A DNA stretch of 64,000 nt, from NCBI RefSeq assembly GCF_000190735.1, contig NC_015177.1, positions 124,001 through 188,000 of the forward strand, read 5' to 3'. Every line of letters starts with the position of its first letter. Position 1 is the stretch's first letter. The notes under the pieces are model-generated. The model was not told the origin of the DNA, ran no database searches, and saw only the letters and a program-made list of their open reading frames with translations. A program made the position numbers and the translations under genes. This DNA comes from Pseudopedobacter saltans DSM 12145 (GTDB lineage: Bacteria; Bacteroidota; Bacteroidia; Sphingobacteriales; Sphingobacteriaceae). Positions 1-8,669 of this stretch are shown one piece after another.

Positions 1-57
1 TACAATTACAGCTAACTCCTTATCGAAAACAGCAGTACGTGATTCTTTCAGCACTGT
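1..57 (-). pseudogene. DUF4469-like protein, C-terminal fragment
   Basis: Read on the minus strand this encodes about 19 residues with the core LKESRTAVFDKELAV, and the frame runs off the left edge. It closely matches the end of a second remnant at 1752-1912. Upstream coding is lost because a repeat begins at about 63. The sequence resembles the end of the Ig-like DUF4469 domain found on some Bacteroidota HU-like DNA-binding proteins; that family call is from memory of the motif. Confidence 0.45.
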
Positions 58-62
58 ACTGT

Positions 63-144
63 GCGAAGAGTTAAGTGAAACGTCTCTTCGGATCAATAAA
101 TAAAGGAGAGTCTTCGACTTGATATATACATAAAGGAGTTTCAA
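63..144. repeat. Dispersed ~85-bp repeat, copy 1
   Basis: Nearly identical to 2068-2152. Each copy begins with an inverted repeat (CGAAGAG...CTCTTCG around a short loop with 'gtgaaacg') and ends in 'gtttcaa'. The two copies are direct repeats bracketing the IS110 gene and gene debris. Nothing else gene-like is visible in 145-296. Confidence 0.75.
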
Positions 145-296
145 TCTTCCGAAATATCTCTACTGCCATTTTCCGGATAGAGTGCTTGGTTTTCATTGAT
201 GATCTAAGAGTCGCCCCGCTTAACCCTTAAACCAGGGGAAAGCGGATTTCAAAAACAACCCGAACAGAGTGTGTTATATTTTAGGGAATTAGTTTA

Positions 297-327
297 GATT
301 GCTTCGTTCCTCGCAATGACAAAAAGG
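297..327. repeat. Palindromic interspersed repeat, copy 1 (inverted)
   Basis: Contains gattgcttcg..cctcgcaatga, the reverse complement of the elements at 1595-1634 and 1996-2031. The ATTGC...GCAAT ends make it a short palindrome. Such units are widespread intergenic repeats in many bacteria. Confidence 0.7.
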
Positions 328-582
328 CGTCATCGTAAGTTTGTAAGACAGTATTTGGAGAAACTTAAACGGAATATAATTTTGTTTAGTTTTAAAAAGA
401 TCCAGCCGAGAGAAGGAAAAAGATTTCAGTTGGTCATTAGTCATTAAAGACTCTTCGCAATGTCAGTCCCTTCTCTCATTCTTATTATAACTTGGACAGT
501 TCATTAGGCCTCGGGAGCCTGTTTTTACGATTGATAAGTCACGATAAGAAAGCTGTGATCCTTATTTTACGATTTTACAAAT
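328..582 (+). other. Non-coding leader of the IS110 element
   Basis: There is no ORF in this stretch. It holds a small hairpin at 506-520 (AGGC...GCCT) followed by a T run. IS110-group elements express a bridge RNA from the non-coding sequence upstream of the transposase, so this is where one would lie. I cannot assign its loops or the exact left end of the element. Confidence 0.35.
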
Positions 583-1530
583 ATGGTAACAGGTATCGAT
601 TGTTCAAAGGATTATTTTGACATTACAGTATTAAAAGATGGGAAAGCCGTCTTCAAAGGCAGGTTTTCTAATAATGCAGTGGGGTTTAGAGATATGTTGC
701 CCCATGTTCTGCAAACCCATGTTGTGATGGAAGCTACGGGGCCTTATTATTTCCAGCTGGCAAGATTTGTACATGATTCAGGGATAAAGGTTTCAGTGGT
801 AAACCCCTTGACTGTACGCAGGTTTGCGCAGATGAGAATGTCCAGGGCAAAAACAGATAAGAAAGACGCTATGGTTATAGCAGAGTTTGCGCAGATGACC
901 AGTCCCAGGTTATGGGAGCCTCCCACTGAGGCAATCCAGCATATCCGTAATGTGGAAACCTATCTTGAAGGGCTAAAGCAAAGGCGGCAGATGCTGTCCA
1001 ACCAGTTGCATGCTTTTGAGGCAGCAGGAACAATAGAGGAGCTGCTATATAGGGAGATAAAAGAGGAACTGCAAAGCCACGACACCAGGATCAGGGACAA
1101 AGAGCGGCAGATAGAGCAATTGATAAAGGAGAACTATGCAGAAATGGCCACCCATATCAGGAGCATACCGGGTATAGGGCCAAGGAGCGTTTCCATGCTG
1201 ATTATCGCCACAGGTGGTTTTGGTATGTTTGAAAACTACAAGCAGGTGATATCTTATTTTGGACTGGCCCCAAGGATATATGAATCAGGAACAAGTGTTA
1301 GAGGGAAAGGCCATATATGTAAAATGGGAATGGGCCAGGTGAGAAAAGTTTTGTACATGGCTGCTACCTCTGCCATACGGTGCAACAAAGCATGTAAAAA
1401 TCTGTACGAACGATTGAGGAGCAAGGGAAAACCATACAGGGTCGCTTTAATAGCAGCGGTAAACAAACTTATTAAACAGGTATTTGCTATTGCTAAATCT
1501 GGTAAACCTTATATACCACAATTTGGATAG
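583..1530 (+). mobile_element. IS110-family transposase (DEDD/serine recombinase), intact
   Basis: A 315-residue protein of normal family length. The N-terminal RuvC-like DEDD domain starts with GIDCSKDYFDI (first Asp), followed by VMEATGPYYF (Glu) and a KTDKKDAMVIAEF segment (paired Asp). A predicted coiled region spans about 120-190. The C-terminal Transposase_20 domain has SIPGIGP and the ESGTSVRGKG segment carrying the candidate catalytic serine. Enzymes of this family insert and excise their element guided by a bridge RNA and leave no classical terminal inverted repeats, so the ends cannot be placed by eye. The frame is open throughout, so the gene may be active. It lies among decayed genes and repeats, consistent with insertion into a tolerant region. 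Confidence 0.93.
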
Positions 1531-1594
1531 AGGCAATAAAAACAGAATATTATTTTGGATATATTTTAATTTTTATTTGGATTTAAACACAGTT

Positions 1595-1634
1595 CATTGC
1601 GAGGAGGTACGACGAAGCAATCTCTTTTGGCATT
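1595..1634. repeat. Palindromic interspersed repeat, copy 2
   Basis: cattgcgagg...gaagcaatctc, followed by 'ttttggcatta'. It aligns with 1996-2031, including the 3' extension, and with the inverse of 297-327. It has a short insertion relative to copy 3. Confidence 0.7.
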
Positions 1635-1751
1635 ACTCGATCAGTTCATTAGTCTTTGTTCTTTAATCGTTCGCAGTAAGAAAATTTAGGGGAACAGTCA
1701 ATATCGAGCGATAGAGGTTGTCACTACCGTTCGGCTTGTCTATTTTAAGAT

Positions 1752-1912
1752 TTATACTATCACGGTTAGTTCCTTATCGAAAACAGCTGTACGTTGCTCT
1801 TTCAATAAACTACCAGAAGTGTACTGCGTTGTAATCTCCAGTCGATAAGTTCCAACATCCATATCGGGGATAACTACCAGCACTTCTGAAGGATTGTTTA
1901 CTAACCTGAGAT
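1752..1912 (-). pseudogene. DUF4469-like protein, C-terminal remnant
   Basis: The minus strand encodes about 53 residues ending at a TAA, including NNPSEVLVVIPDMDVGTYRL and, further on, LKEQRTAVFDKELTV. An in-frame stop lies just upstream and no start codon is available. It is a paralogue of the fragment at the left edge. The pattern (NNPSE, hydrophobic strand, G-TY-L-I-TQY, RTAVFDK) fits the C-terminal Ig-like DUF4469 domain of Bacteroidota HU-like proteins. The family name is moderately certain; its broken state is clear. Confidence 0.5.
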
Positions 1913-1995
1913 TAATGTTTCATTGTTTTTGAGTGATTTGGACATTATTTCATGTTTAGTTCCGAAGTAAATTCGGAAGACGCCCCTATCTTTGT

Positions 1996-2031
1996 CATTG
2001 CGAGGAACGAAGCAATCTCTTTTTGGTATTA
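1996..2031. repeat. Palindromic interspersed repeat, copy 3
   Basis: cattgcgaggaacgaagcaa followed by tctctttttggtatta. This is the most regular copy of the ATTGC...GCAAT family in this window. Confidence 0.7.
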
Positions 2032-2067
2032 CTCTCACAGTCTTTTTATAATCGAACCCTATACTGT

Positions 2068-2152
2068 CCGAAGAGTTAAGTGAAACGTCTCTTCGGATCA
2101 ATAAATAAAGAAGAGTCTCCGATTTGATATTATATAATTAAAGGCGTTTCAA
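2068..2152. repeat. Dispersed ~85-bp repeat, copy 2
   Basis: Direct repeat of 63-144. The leading stem is perfect here: CCGAAGAG pairs with CTCTTCGG around a 13-nt loop. The final part (aaggcgtttcaa) can pair with the loop sequence gtgaaacg. Confidence 0.75.
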
Positions 2153-2246
2153 GCTCCTGTTTATTGTGTAATCTGGGAGATGTGACGTTTTAACTATACA
2201 GTCATGCCCGTAGAATGAACGGGATTTTATTATTCTGATTGTTTGA

Positions 2247-2411
2247 AGATCTGTTTTTATTACTAAAGAATTGAGTGAAGATGCCCATAAACTTGCTGCG
2301 GAGCCGAATGAGTTATTTTATGTAAAAGGTGCGGGGTATGTTGATTTTACGATCGGATTGAGTTTGATACCTTTTAATAAGCTAAAAGCTCTTTTTAGTA
2401 AGTTAGTGTAA
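2247..2411 (+). pseudogene. Alpha/beta hydrolase C-terminal remnant
   Basis: An open frame without a start codon encodes about 54 residues ending at TAA. It includes SEDAHKLAAEPNELFYVKGA, then GYVDF and IPFNKLKALF. This matches the end of dienelactone-hydrolase-like alpha/beta hydrolases, where the catalytic His sits in GAGHVD; here the His is Tyr (GAGYVD). The N-terminal three quarters are missing and upstream sequence is repeat debris. I judge it a dead remnant. Confidence 0.5.
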
Positions 2412-2547
2412 AAAATGTTAAACATATGGAATACTCATTCTTAAACTCAGACGAGATCCTGAGGACTGGGAGGTGATATTAAAAAACAGCTTAACCCTAT
2501 CTTTTGGCATATAAGATGTTATCCCTAAGCCGATAGTTATCTATATT

Positions 2548-3267
2548 ATGAAAAAGTGGTATATCGGTTGCTCAGGGTTTTACTATAAGAGTTGGAAAGG
2601 TGCTTTTTATCCGGAAGATCTTCCACAAAAGAAATGGTTTGATTATTACTGCCAGTATTTCAATACATTGGAATTGAATGTGACTTTTTATCGCTTTCCG
2701 CAACTTTCATTTCTGCAAAACTGGTATACGAAAAGTCCGGAAGATTTCAGGTTTGCCGTTAAGGCTCCCCGAATGATTACGCATTATAAGAAATTTACAG
2801 ATAGCACAGAAATACTTACAGACTTTTATTCAGTTGTTAATAAGGGCTTACAGCATAAATTGGGTTGTGTATTGTTCCAGATGCCACCCAGTTTTCATTA
2901 TTCGGAAGAACATATTCAAAAGCTAATCGATAATCTTGATGCCTCTTTTTTAAACGTGGTGGAATTTAGAGACGAGAGCTGGTGGCGAGAGGATGTATAT
3001 GATGAGCTGGCAAAGCATAATATCAGTTTTTGTGGTATGAGTCATCCTACACTTCCGGATAATGTGATTGCCAATACACCACATTTGTATTACCGTATGC
3101 ATGGTGAAAGTCAGCTTTATGCTTCCAATTATTCTCATGAGCAACTGGATAAATTGGCCGGAAAAATCAAGGCAAGTAGGAAAGTGAAAGAAGTTTATAT
3201 CTACTTCAATAATGACATACATGCCTATGCTGTTGAGAATGCTCAATATCTCCAGAGAGCCATATAG
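2548..3267 (+). CDS. DUF72 family protein (YecE-like)
   Basis: A 239-residue protein, typical in length for DUF72. It opens with KWYIGCSGFYYKSWKGAFYP and continues with FNTLELNVTFYRFP, FRFAVKAPRMITH, LGCVLFQMPPSF, VEFRDESWW and YYRMHGESQLYASNYS, all in the usual order of this TIM-barrel family. The biochemical role of DUF72 is not established. It has no signal peptide and is expected to be cytosolic. The start is the only good ATG. It stands alone on the plus strand after a decayed region, so neighbours give no clue to function. Confidence 0.9.
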   Translation: MKKWYIGCSGFYYKSWKGAFYPEDLPQKKWFDYYCQYFNTLELNVTFYRFPQLSFLQNWYTKSPEDFRFAVKAPRMITHYKKFTDSTEILTDFYSVVNKGLQHKLGCVLFQMPPSFHYSEEHIQKLIDNLDASFLNVVEFRDESWWREDVYDELAKHNISFCGMSHPTLPDNVIANTPHLYYRMHGESQLYASNYSHEQLDKLAGKIKASRKVKEVYIYFNNDIHAYAVENAQYLQRAI

Positions 3268-3363
3268 AAGTCCTGGAAGGAATTTATCGGAAGATAGGTT
3301 ATGGTATATAGTTTGGACTCTTTTTTGTGGTTAATAAGTTGGTAAACAGTGTGTCTAATACTT

Positions 3364-4461
3364 ATGGAAAAGCCGGTTTATAATAAAATAAGGGATGATA
3401 CTTTACTTTTTAATAGCCTAAGAGCTAATGTGAACTCCAGAATTTCCTCAATTAAAGGAGACAGGGATTGGGTAATAAAATTTAAGACATTTCTGCTCCC
3501 TGCTTTATATTTTGGAGCTTATCTTATTGCTATTTTCAATATTAATAATTCGGGTATATATATTGCCAGTTTTGCCTTTATGGGCATTCTCGTCGTTCTG
3601 ATTTATCTTAATGTAATTCACGAAGCTGCGCATAATAATATCTTCCGGACAAAAAAATATAATAAATGGGTTCTGAAGCTATTTGATCTTATCGGAGCGA
3701 ATAGCTTCATATGGGAACGCAGACATATTTTAAGCCATCATTCATTTCCTAATGTGGATGGGTGGGATACCGATGTGGAACAAAGCGGACCTATTAAAAT
3801 TTATCCTTACGGAGAAGCGAAGGGATTGCAAAAGTATCAGCACAGGTTCTTTTTTCTGGTTTATCCGCTATATCTTTTCAATTGGATGTTTATCCGTGAT
3901 TTCAGAGATTTTTTTGATAGGAATAGGGTTATCCAGAAAACACAGGCGAAAATTCCCGATAAGGAAAAGTTGAAGTTGATCCTTTATAAGCTTTTTTATT
4001 TCTTTTATCAGATTGGAATCCCCATTTTTATTTTGGAAGCTTCCTGGCGACTTGCAATAGGAGCCTGGTTTCTACAGATAATAGTAGCCAGTTGCTTTGC
4101 CTTGCTTGTTTTGCTTCCTGTACATGCTGTTGAGCATAATAAGTTTCCTTCGGTTGATGAGAAAGGTAATTTGCCGTATAGCTGGTTCCGTCATCAATTG
4201 GAAGTTACCAATGACTTGTCTAATCATAATAAGTTTATAAGGTATGTTTTGGGAAATTTCAACTACCATGTAGCACACCATCTTTTTCCAAATTATACCT
4301 ATGAATACTATGATGAAATTACTGATGAAATCAGAAAGTTTGCAGCTGGATACTATTTAAATTATAAACAGTACCCCATATTTACTGCGCTTAAAAAGCA
4401 CTATAATCTCCTAAAGAGTAATGCGCTGAATATTGATGAAGTGATGGAGGAGAGTATGTGA
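3364..4461 (+). CDS. Fatty acid desaturase (membrane di-iron)
   Basis: A 365-residue membrane protein of the FA_desaturase family. The three histidine boxes that bind the di-iron centre are present: HEAAHNN (86-92), RRHILSHH (119-126) and NYHVAHHLFPN (300-310). Hydrophobic segments lie near 45-85, 165-180, 205-225 and 230-250. It should introduce a double bond into membrane acyl chains using O2 and an electron donor; substrate and position cannot be read from sequence. I start at the ATG at 3364 rather than a GTG at 3349. It is monocistronic and followed by 1.2 kb without a gene. Confidence 0.88.
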   Translation: MEKPVYNKIRDDTLLFNSLRANVNSRISSIKGDRDWVIKFKTFLLPALYFGAYLIAIFNINNSGIYIASFAFMGILVVLIYLNVIHEAAHNNIFRTKKYNKWVLKLFDLIGANSFIWERRHILSHHSFPNVDGWDTDVEQSGPIKIYPYGEAKGLQKYQHRFFFLVYPLYLFNWMFIRDFRDFFDRNRVIQKTQAKIPDKEKLKLILYKLFYFFYQIGIPIFILEASWRLAIGAWFLQIIVASCFALLVLLPVHAVEHNKFPSVDEKGNLPYSWFRHQLEVTNDLSNHNKFIRYVLGNFNYHVAHHLFPNYTYEYYDEITDEIRKFAAGYYLNYKQYPIFTALKKHYNLLKSNALNIDEVMEESM

Positions 4462-4554
4462 GTACGGTATAATATGGGTCTTTACTTGTTTAGAATAGAG
4501 TTGAGGAGCTGTCATCCAGAGTGAAGTTGAAGCCGTTGTGGGGCAAGAGCTAAA
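4462..4554. other. Intergenic spacer 3' of the desaturase
   Basis: No credible gene. It contains a 'gtcatccagagtgaag' stretch resembling common Bacteroidota intergenic repeats. The repeat pair described separately begins at 4555. Confidence 0.4.
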
Positions 4555-4972
4555 TATCAGCGTCAATATAATGTTAGTGGAATGCTTATGCGAAGAATGA
4601 ATGTTGGTTCCCCTCATTGCCGGCGGCTGGCCTGGATACTTTTTGCAGAAAGTCTTTATGTTTCTATATGGCTTTCAAGAATGCTAAAGCATTTTGTCTT
4701 AGATACAAAATATCCAAAAAACGAGCTGGCGAGTTCATGAATGCCAGTAAAAAGCAATAAAAATTAATGAATAAATCAAGGCATACAATCTTTGTCGCTC
4801 CATCTGGATAAATTTTTTATTAGTGCAATCGGTATATATGTGAATGTTATTGCTTCGTGAAGCTTTTTACAGCACATTGGATTGCTTTTATTTATTGATT
4901 ATTTGTTCGCAAAGATTTATCTGATTACTCCCGACGTAAAGTCGGGACAGGCTATCCAAATCTTATAATGCC
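4555..4972. repeat. ~420-bp structured non-coding repeat, copy A
   Basis: It aligns with 5210-5631 over its full length, from 'tatcagcg' to 'cttataatgcc'. Conserved blocks are gccggcggctggcct, aatgct-a-agcattttgtct, caatctttgtcgctccatct, cacattggattgct, aagatttatctgattactcc and the hairpin TCCCGAC-gtaaa-GTCGGGA. The blocks form nested inverted repeats. No conserved reading frame explains them, and small ORFs crossing them are not preserved between copies. Confidence 0.75.
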
Positions 4973-5209
4973 ACTGGGCGTACTATCGAAGAAAGTATAA
5001 GTTTGCAATGTCCAACCCTAAAAATGGTTACTGTTTAGAACAAATGGCATAACCGAGCCTCTTTTCTTTGCTCAATCGGGTAGATTATTTTCAAAAAGCA
5101 GAATGGCAAAGGAAAGTTGGTGCGATGACATTTTTCCTGGAGCGTGAGGATAGAGCTAAGGCCATAAAAAGAAAACGTTTTTGTTTCTTTTTCAAAAAAG
5201 AAAAAAGAG

Positions 5210-5631
5210 TATCAGCGACAATAATATTAGTAGAATGCCTATGCGAAGAGTGAATGGCAGTTCGCCTCATAGCCGGCGGCTGGCCTAGTCCTTTTTTTCG
5301 ATATAGTATATTATTTAATAAGGCTCTCAAGAATGCTGAAGCATTTTGTCTTGATACAAAAAGGAACCAAAAAAACGAGTAAACGAGTTCATGAATCCCG
5401 ATAAAAAGAAATAAAATCTAATGAAAAAATCAAGGCGTATAATCTTTGTCGCTCCATCTAGATAAATCTTTCATTAGCGCAATCCGGATATGTGTGTTCG
5501 TTGATACTTTATGTTACTTTCTGCAACACATTGGATTGCTTAGGTTTTGCCTGTTGATTGTTTGTGTACAAAGATTTATCTGATTACTCCCGACGTAAAG
5601 TCGGGACAAGCTATCCAAATCTTATAATGCC
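5210..5631. repeat. ~420-bp structured non-coding repeat, copy B
   Basis: Second diverged copy in direct orientation. Its outer arms AGATAAATCTTT (5460-5471) and AAAGATTTATCT (5570-5581) are perfect inverses. Inside them GCAATCC (5479-5485) pairs with GGATTGC (5533-5539), and a terminal hairpin TCCCGAC/GTCGGGA lies at 5588-5606. A separate stem TCAAG..AATGCT..AGCATT..CTTGA lies upstream. Nothing gene-like is seen in the 237-bp spacer between copies except a poly-A/T-rich 'tttcttttttcaaaaaagaaa' type hairpin. Confidence 0.75.
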
Positions 5632-5666
5632 GGGTTCACTATCATTTTACTGGAGCTGTGTCAGAT

Positions 5667-7772
5667 TTATTTCTCCAATTTCAATAAACTGGCGTTAATA
5701 GCCACTACAATTGTACTAAGGCTCATCAAGATGGCACCAACAGCCGGGCTCAAAACAAATTTCGGATATAGTATACCTGCTGATAGCGGTATTGCAACTA
5801 TATTATAACCTACTGCCCAAACAATGTTCTGTATCATTTTGCTATAAGTTCTTTTGCCAAAATCAATCAGTTTAACAACATCTTTTGGATCGCTGTTAAC
5901 CAGGATAATATCAGCTGTTTCTGCAGCTACATCCGTACCGGAGCCTACCGCAATGCCTACATTTGCCTGTGCCAATGCGGGAGCATCATTTACTCCATCA
6001 CCCGTCATGGCTACAACTTCGCCATTATTTTGTAGTTCTTTTATCTTCTCAAGTTTATGATGCGGTAATACATTTGCCCAATAGCCATCCATTCCCAGTT
6101 GCTTTGCTACGGCAGCAGCTACTTTGTCATTGTCTCCCGTTAACAGATAGGATTTGATATTCATTTGCTTTAGTGCGGTAATGGCTTCTTTTGAACTCTC
6201 GCGAATACTGTCGGTCAGGGAAATAATACCCGCTGGTTTATTATCGATTAAAACAAAGTTGATGGTGGCCGTATTTTGATCAATTTCTTCTGGTGTGTCA
6301 GGTGGTGTCAGGTTATTTTGTTTAAAGTAATTGGGGCCGGCAGCAACAACTGTTTTACCTTTTACCGTTCCTTTTACACCTACTCCCTGAATGTAAGAAA
6401 AGTCCTCGGACGGCCAGAGCTCCAAATTCTCATCCTTCAATTGTTTTAATACGCCTTTGGCGATATGGTGTTCGGAATTTTGCTGAATGGCAGCGGCGTA
6501 CTGAATTATGTCATCTTCATTGTACTGATCGGTAAGTGGTACTACCTTTTCTACAGCATGGGAGCCTTTGGTAAGTGTACCGGTCTTGTCAAAGATAACG
6601 GTAGACAGTTTTCTGGTTACCTCGAAGGCGGTGCGGTTACGAATCAATAGTCCATTAGTAGCTGATAAAGTTGTGGAAATAGCCACTACCAAGGGTATCG
6701 CTACACCTAATGCATGTGGACAGGCGGTAACCATTACTGTTACCATTCGTTCCAATGCAAAAGCCAGATCCTTACTGTTCAATAACCAACAAAGGAATGT
6801 GATTAATCCGACACCTATAGCAATAAATGTTAACCATTTGGCTACTTTGTCCGCCAGATTCTGGGTATTTGATTTGGCAGCCTGAGCATTTTGTACCAGG
6901 TCAATTACTTTGTTCAGATAGCTTTCTTTCCCTACGCCTGTTGTCTTTATTTTTAACACACCATCTCCGTTTACCGATCCTGCTATGACTTTTGTGTTAG
7001 CTTCTTTCTTAACTGGGGTACTTTCTCCTGTAAGCATGCTTTCATTTACATAGGAACTGCCTTCATTCACCAATCCATCTGCAGGGATTTTTTCTCCGGG
7101 TTTTATCACAACAATTTCGCCATTTCCCAATTCATCTAAATTGATGGTTACCTGTTGCCCTGCTCTTTCTACCGTTACTTTATTGGGAAGCAGTGCAACA
7201 AGTGATTGCAGTGCTTTGGATGCTTTGGCCTGTGATCGCATTTCCAGCCAATGTCCTAAAAGCATAATCACAATAAGTGTGGCCAGCTCCCAAAAAAAAT
7301 CCATGCCTCTTAATCCCAGGGCTACGGCTACAGAGTATACGTAAGCTACAGAAATAGCAATGGCTACCAAAGTCATCATGCCAATGGCTTTGGCTTTTAT
7401 TTCGCCTGTCATTCCTTTCAAAAAAGGCATACCCCCATAAATGAAAATTATTGTTCCCAATAGTAATAATACAATATTGTCTCCCGGAAATGTAAAGCTG
7501 AAACCTAACCATTGTTGTATCATGTGCGATAAGAAAAGGATAGGAATGGTAATGATTAGGCTTATCCAAAATCTCTTTAGAAAATCGCTGGTATGGTGTC
7601 CTTCATGTTTATTGTATCCTGAGTGGTTATCCTGTGTATGATGATGTTCATCCGTATCTGCGTGCTGATGAAGGTTGGTGCCAACAGGTACCAGATCCAT
7701 ACCACATAGAGGACATTTTCCAGGTTCATCCCTTAGTATTTGGGAATGCATGGGGCAGGTATATTTTGTCAT
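5667..7772 (-). CDS. copB: Copper/silver P1B-type ATPase with CPH motif (CopB-like)
   Basis: A 701-residue ATP-driven metal exporter of the inner membrane. The N-terminus has a heavy-metal-binding YHS-like module (CPMH at 6-9, CPLCGMDLVP at 20-29) and then a His-rich stretch (about 35-60) instead of an HMA domain. The membrane ion motif is CPH (351-353), the signature of the P1B-3/CopB group. The actuator TGES (about 249), the phosphorylation motif DKTGTLT (D395), SEHHIAKG and TGDGVNDAP are all present. CopB-type pumps export Cu or Ag from the cytosol. It is the last gene of a minus-strand copper cluster, 102 bp after the thioredoxin-like gene. Confidence 0.92.
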   Translation of the reverse strand: MTKYTCPMHSQILRDEPGKCPLCGMDLVPVGTNLHQHADTDEHHHTQDNHSGYNKHEGHHTSDFLKRFWISLIITIPILFLSHMIQQWLGFSFTFPGDNIVLLLLGTIIFIYGGMPFLKGMTGEIKAKAIGMMTLVAIAISVAYVYSVAVALGLRGMDFFWELATLIVIMLLGHWLEMRSQAKASKALQSLVALLPNKVTVERAGQQVTINLDELGNGEIVVIKPGEKIPADGLVNEGSSYVNESMLTGESTPVKKEANTKVIAGSVNGDGVLKIKTTGVGKESYLNKVIDLVQNAQAAKSNTQNLADKVAKWLTFIAIGVGLITFLCWLLNSKDLAFALERMVTVMVTACPHALGVAIPLVVAISTTLSATNGLLIRNRTAFEVTRKLSTVIFDKTGTLTKGSHAVEKVVPLTDQYNEDDIIQYAAAIQQNSEHHIAKGVLKQLKDENLELWPSEDFSYIQGVGVKGTVKGKTVVAAGPNYFKQNNLTPPDTPEEIDQNTATINFVLIDNKPAGIISLTDSIRESSKEAITALKQMNIKSYLLTGDNDKVAAAVAKQLGMDGYWANVLPHHKLEKIKELQNNGEVVAMTGDGVNDAPALAQANVGIAVGSGTDVAAETADIILVNSDPKDVVKLIDFGKRTYSKMIQNIVWAVGYNIVAIPLSAGILYPKFVLSPAVGAILMSLSTIVVAINASLLKLEK

Positions 7773-7874
7773 CGTCTATTCAACTTTTAAAAACTAACAA
7801 TGCGTTTGACATAAAAGTTTTAATGACAGGCTTAGCCTCATAGTTGAGAATTGGATTAACTATATACTGTACAA

Positions 7875-8471
7875 TTAATCAGAAAGGAGTTTGTCAATAG
7901 GCGTCTTGCTAGCCATAATAAATAATTCAAGGGGTTTTCTGGTAGGGATTTCAACTATGTTTCCTTTTTTATCCAATAAAACATAATGGGGGATGGTAAC
8001 AATGTTGTAGTCTTTGCGAAGTTTCTCGTTTGCCGGGTTTCCCGCTATCAGATTAATACCTTTTAAATTGTATTTGGTTAAGGTATCTTTCCATTTTTTA
8101 GCATTCGTATCCATGCAGATATTTATAAATACTACATCTTTTCCTTTGTATCTTTTATGAAGATCAGGGATATAGGTTTTTATGTCTTCCAGGCAAAGCC
8201 GACAAGCGGTTTCCCAGAAATAAATATAGACTATCTTTCCTTTAAAGTTCTTTAGGGAAACCGTTTTTCCTTTGTCGTTCTTTAAAGAAAAAGGGGGAGC
8301 AGGAGTACCTGCAGCCGATTGTTGTTTTATGATATTATCTTGTAATAAGGTTTTCGTTAAGTAAGGAATTAAATTGCTATTTTGACTATTCTCGCAGGCT
8401 TTCTTTACATGCGCTTGAATAAGTAATGGCATTACTAAAAAAGTAAGTAGAATCAAGTGCCTGAATTTCAT
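7875..8471 (-). CDS. Secreted TlpA/redoxin-like thioredoxin-fold protein
   Basis: A 198-residue protein with an N-terminal signal peptide (about 1-20, ending near LLIQAHV). The thioredoxin fold includes GTPAPPFSLKNDKGKTVSL, the redox centre C90-R-L-C93 in FWETACRLCLED, and the cis-Pro region TIPHYVLLDKKGNI. The Arg-Leu dipeptide between the cysteines differs from the usual GP/PP. It should act as a thiol-disulfide protein in the periplasm. Position between cusB and copB suggests a role in copper stress, such as keeping metal-binding cysteines reduced; that is inference from context. Confidence 0.82.
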   Translation of the reverse strand: MKFRHLILLTFLVMPLLIQAHVKKACENSQNSNLIPYLTKTLLQDNIIKQQSAAGTPAPPFSLKNDKGKTVSLKNFKGKIVYIYFWETACRLCLEDIKTYIPDLHKRYKGKDVVFINICMDTNAKKWKDTLTKYNLKGINLIAGNPANEKLRKDYNIVTIPHYVLLDKKGNIVEIPTRKPLELFIMASKTPIDKLLSD

Positions 8472-8605
8472 TTGTAGCTTTATTATTTAAATAGTCCGTT
8501 TTTTATATTTAAAGATAAGTAAAGTGTATAAAAATAAGGTGTATGAAAATCGAAAATAACTTATCCTAAATAAGATGTGGAGCTTCTTACCCGCCTTTTT
8601 AATTC

Positions 8606-8631
8606 GGCGCGAATATGAAAGGATTCGCGCC
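8606..8631. repeat. GC-rich inverted repeat after cusB
   Basis: GGCGCGAAT (8606-8614) and ATTCGCGCC (8623-8631) are perfect inverses around an 8-nt loop. It lies 39 bp downstream of cusB on the minus strand. The T run is on the wrong side for a minus-strand terminator, so an mRNA processing or stabilising hairpin is as likely. Confidence 0.6.
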
Positions 8632-8669
8632 AAAAAAGAATCTGATAGCCTATAAATAACTATAACATG

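Noticed and set aside
496-1598. 10-bp direct repeat acagttcatt on both sides of the IS110 gene as element ends or target duplication
   Set aside because: A third partial copy (cagttcatta) occurs at about 1640, the left copy would leave only ~80 bp of leader, and IS110 elements do not make such duplications.
4411-5330. Minus-strand ORFs sharing HSSH-HSTNII across the two repeats as a small protein family
   Set aside because: The similarity follows the DNA repeat; the frames diverge at once outside it and lack signals.
8606-8631. Inverted repeat as a standard terminator of cusB
   Set aside because: No T run follows it on the minus strand; kept only as an inverted repeat.
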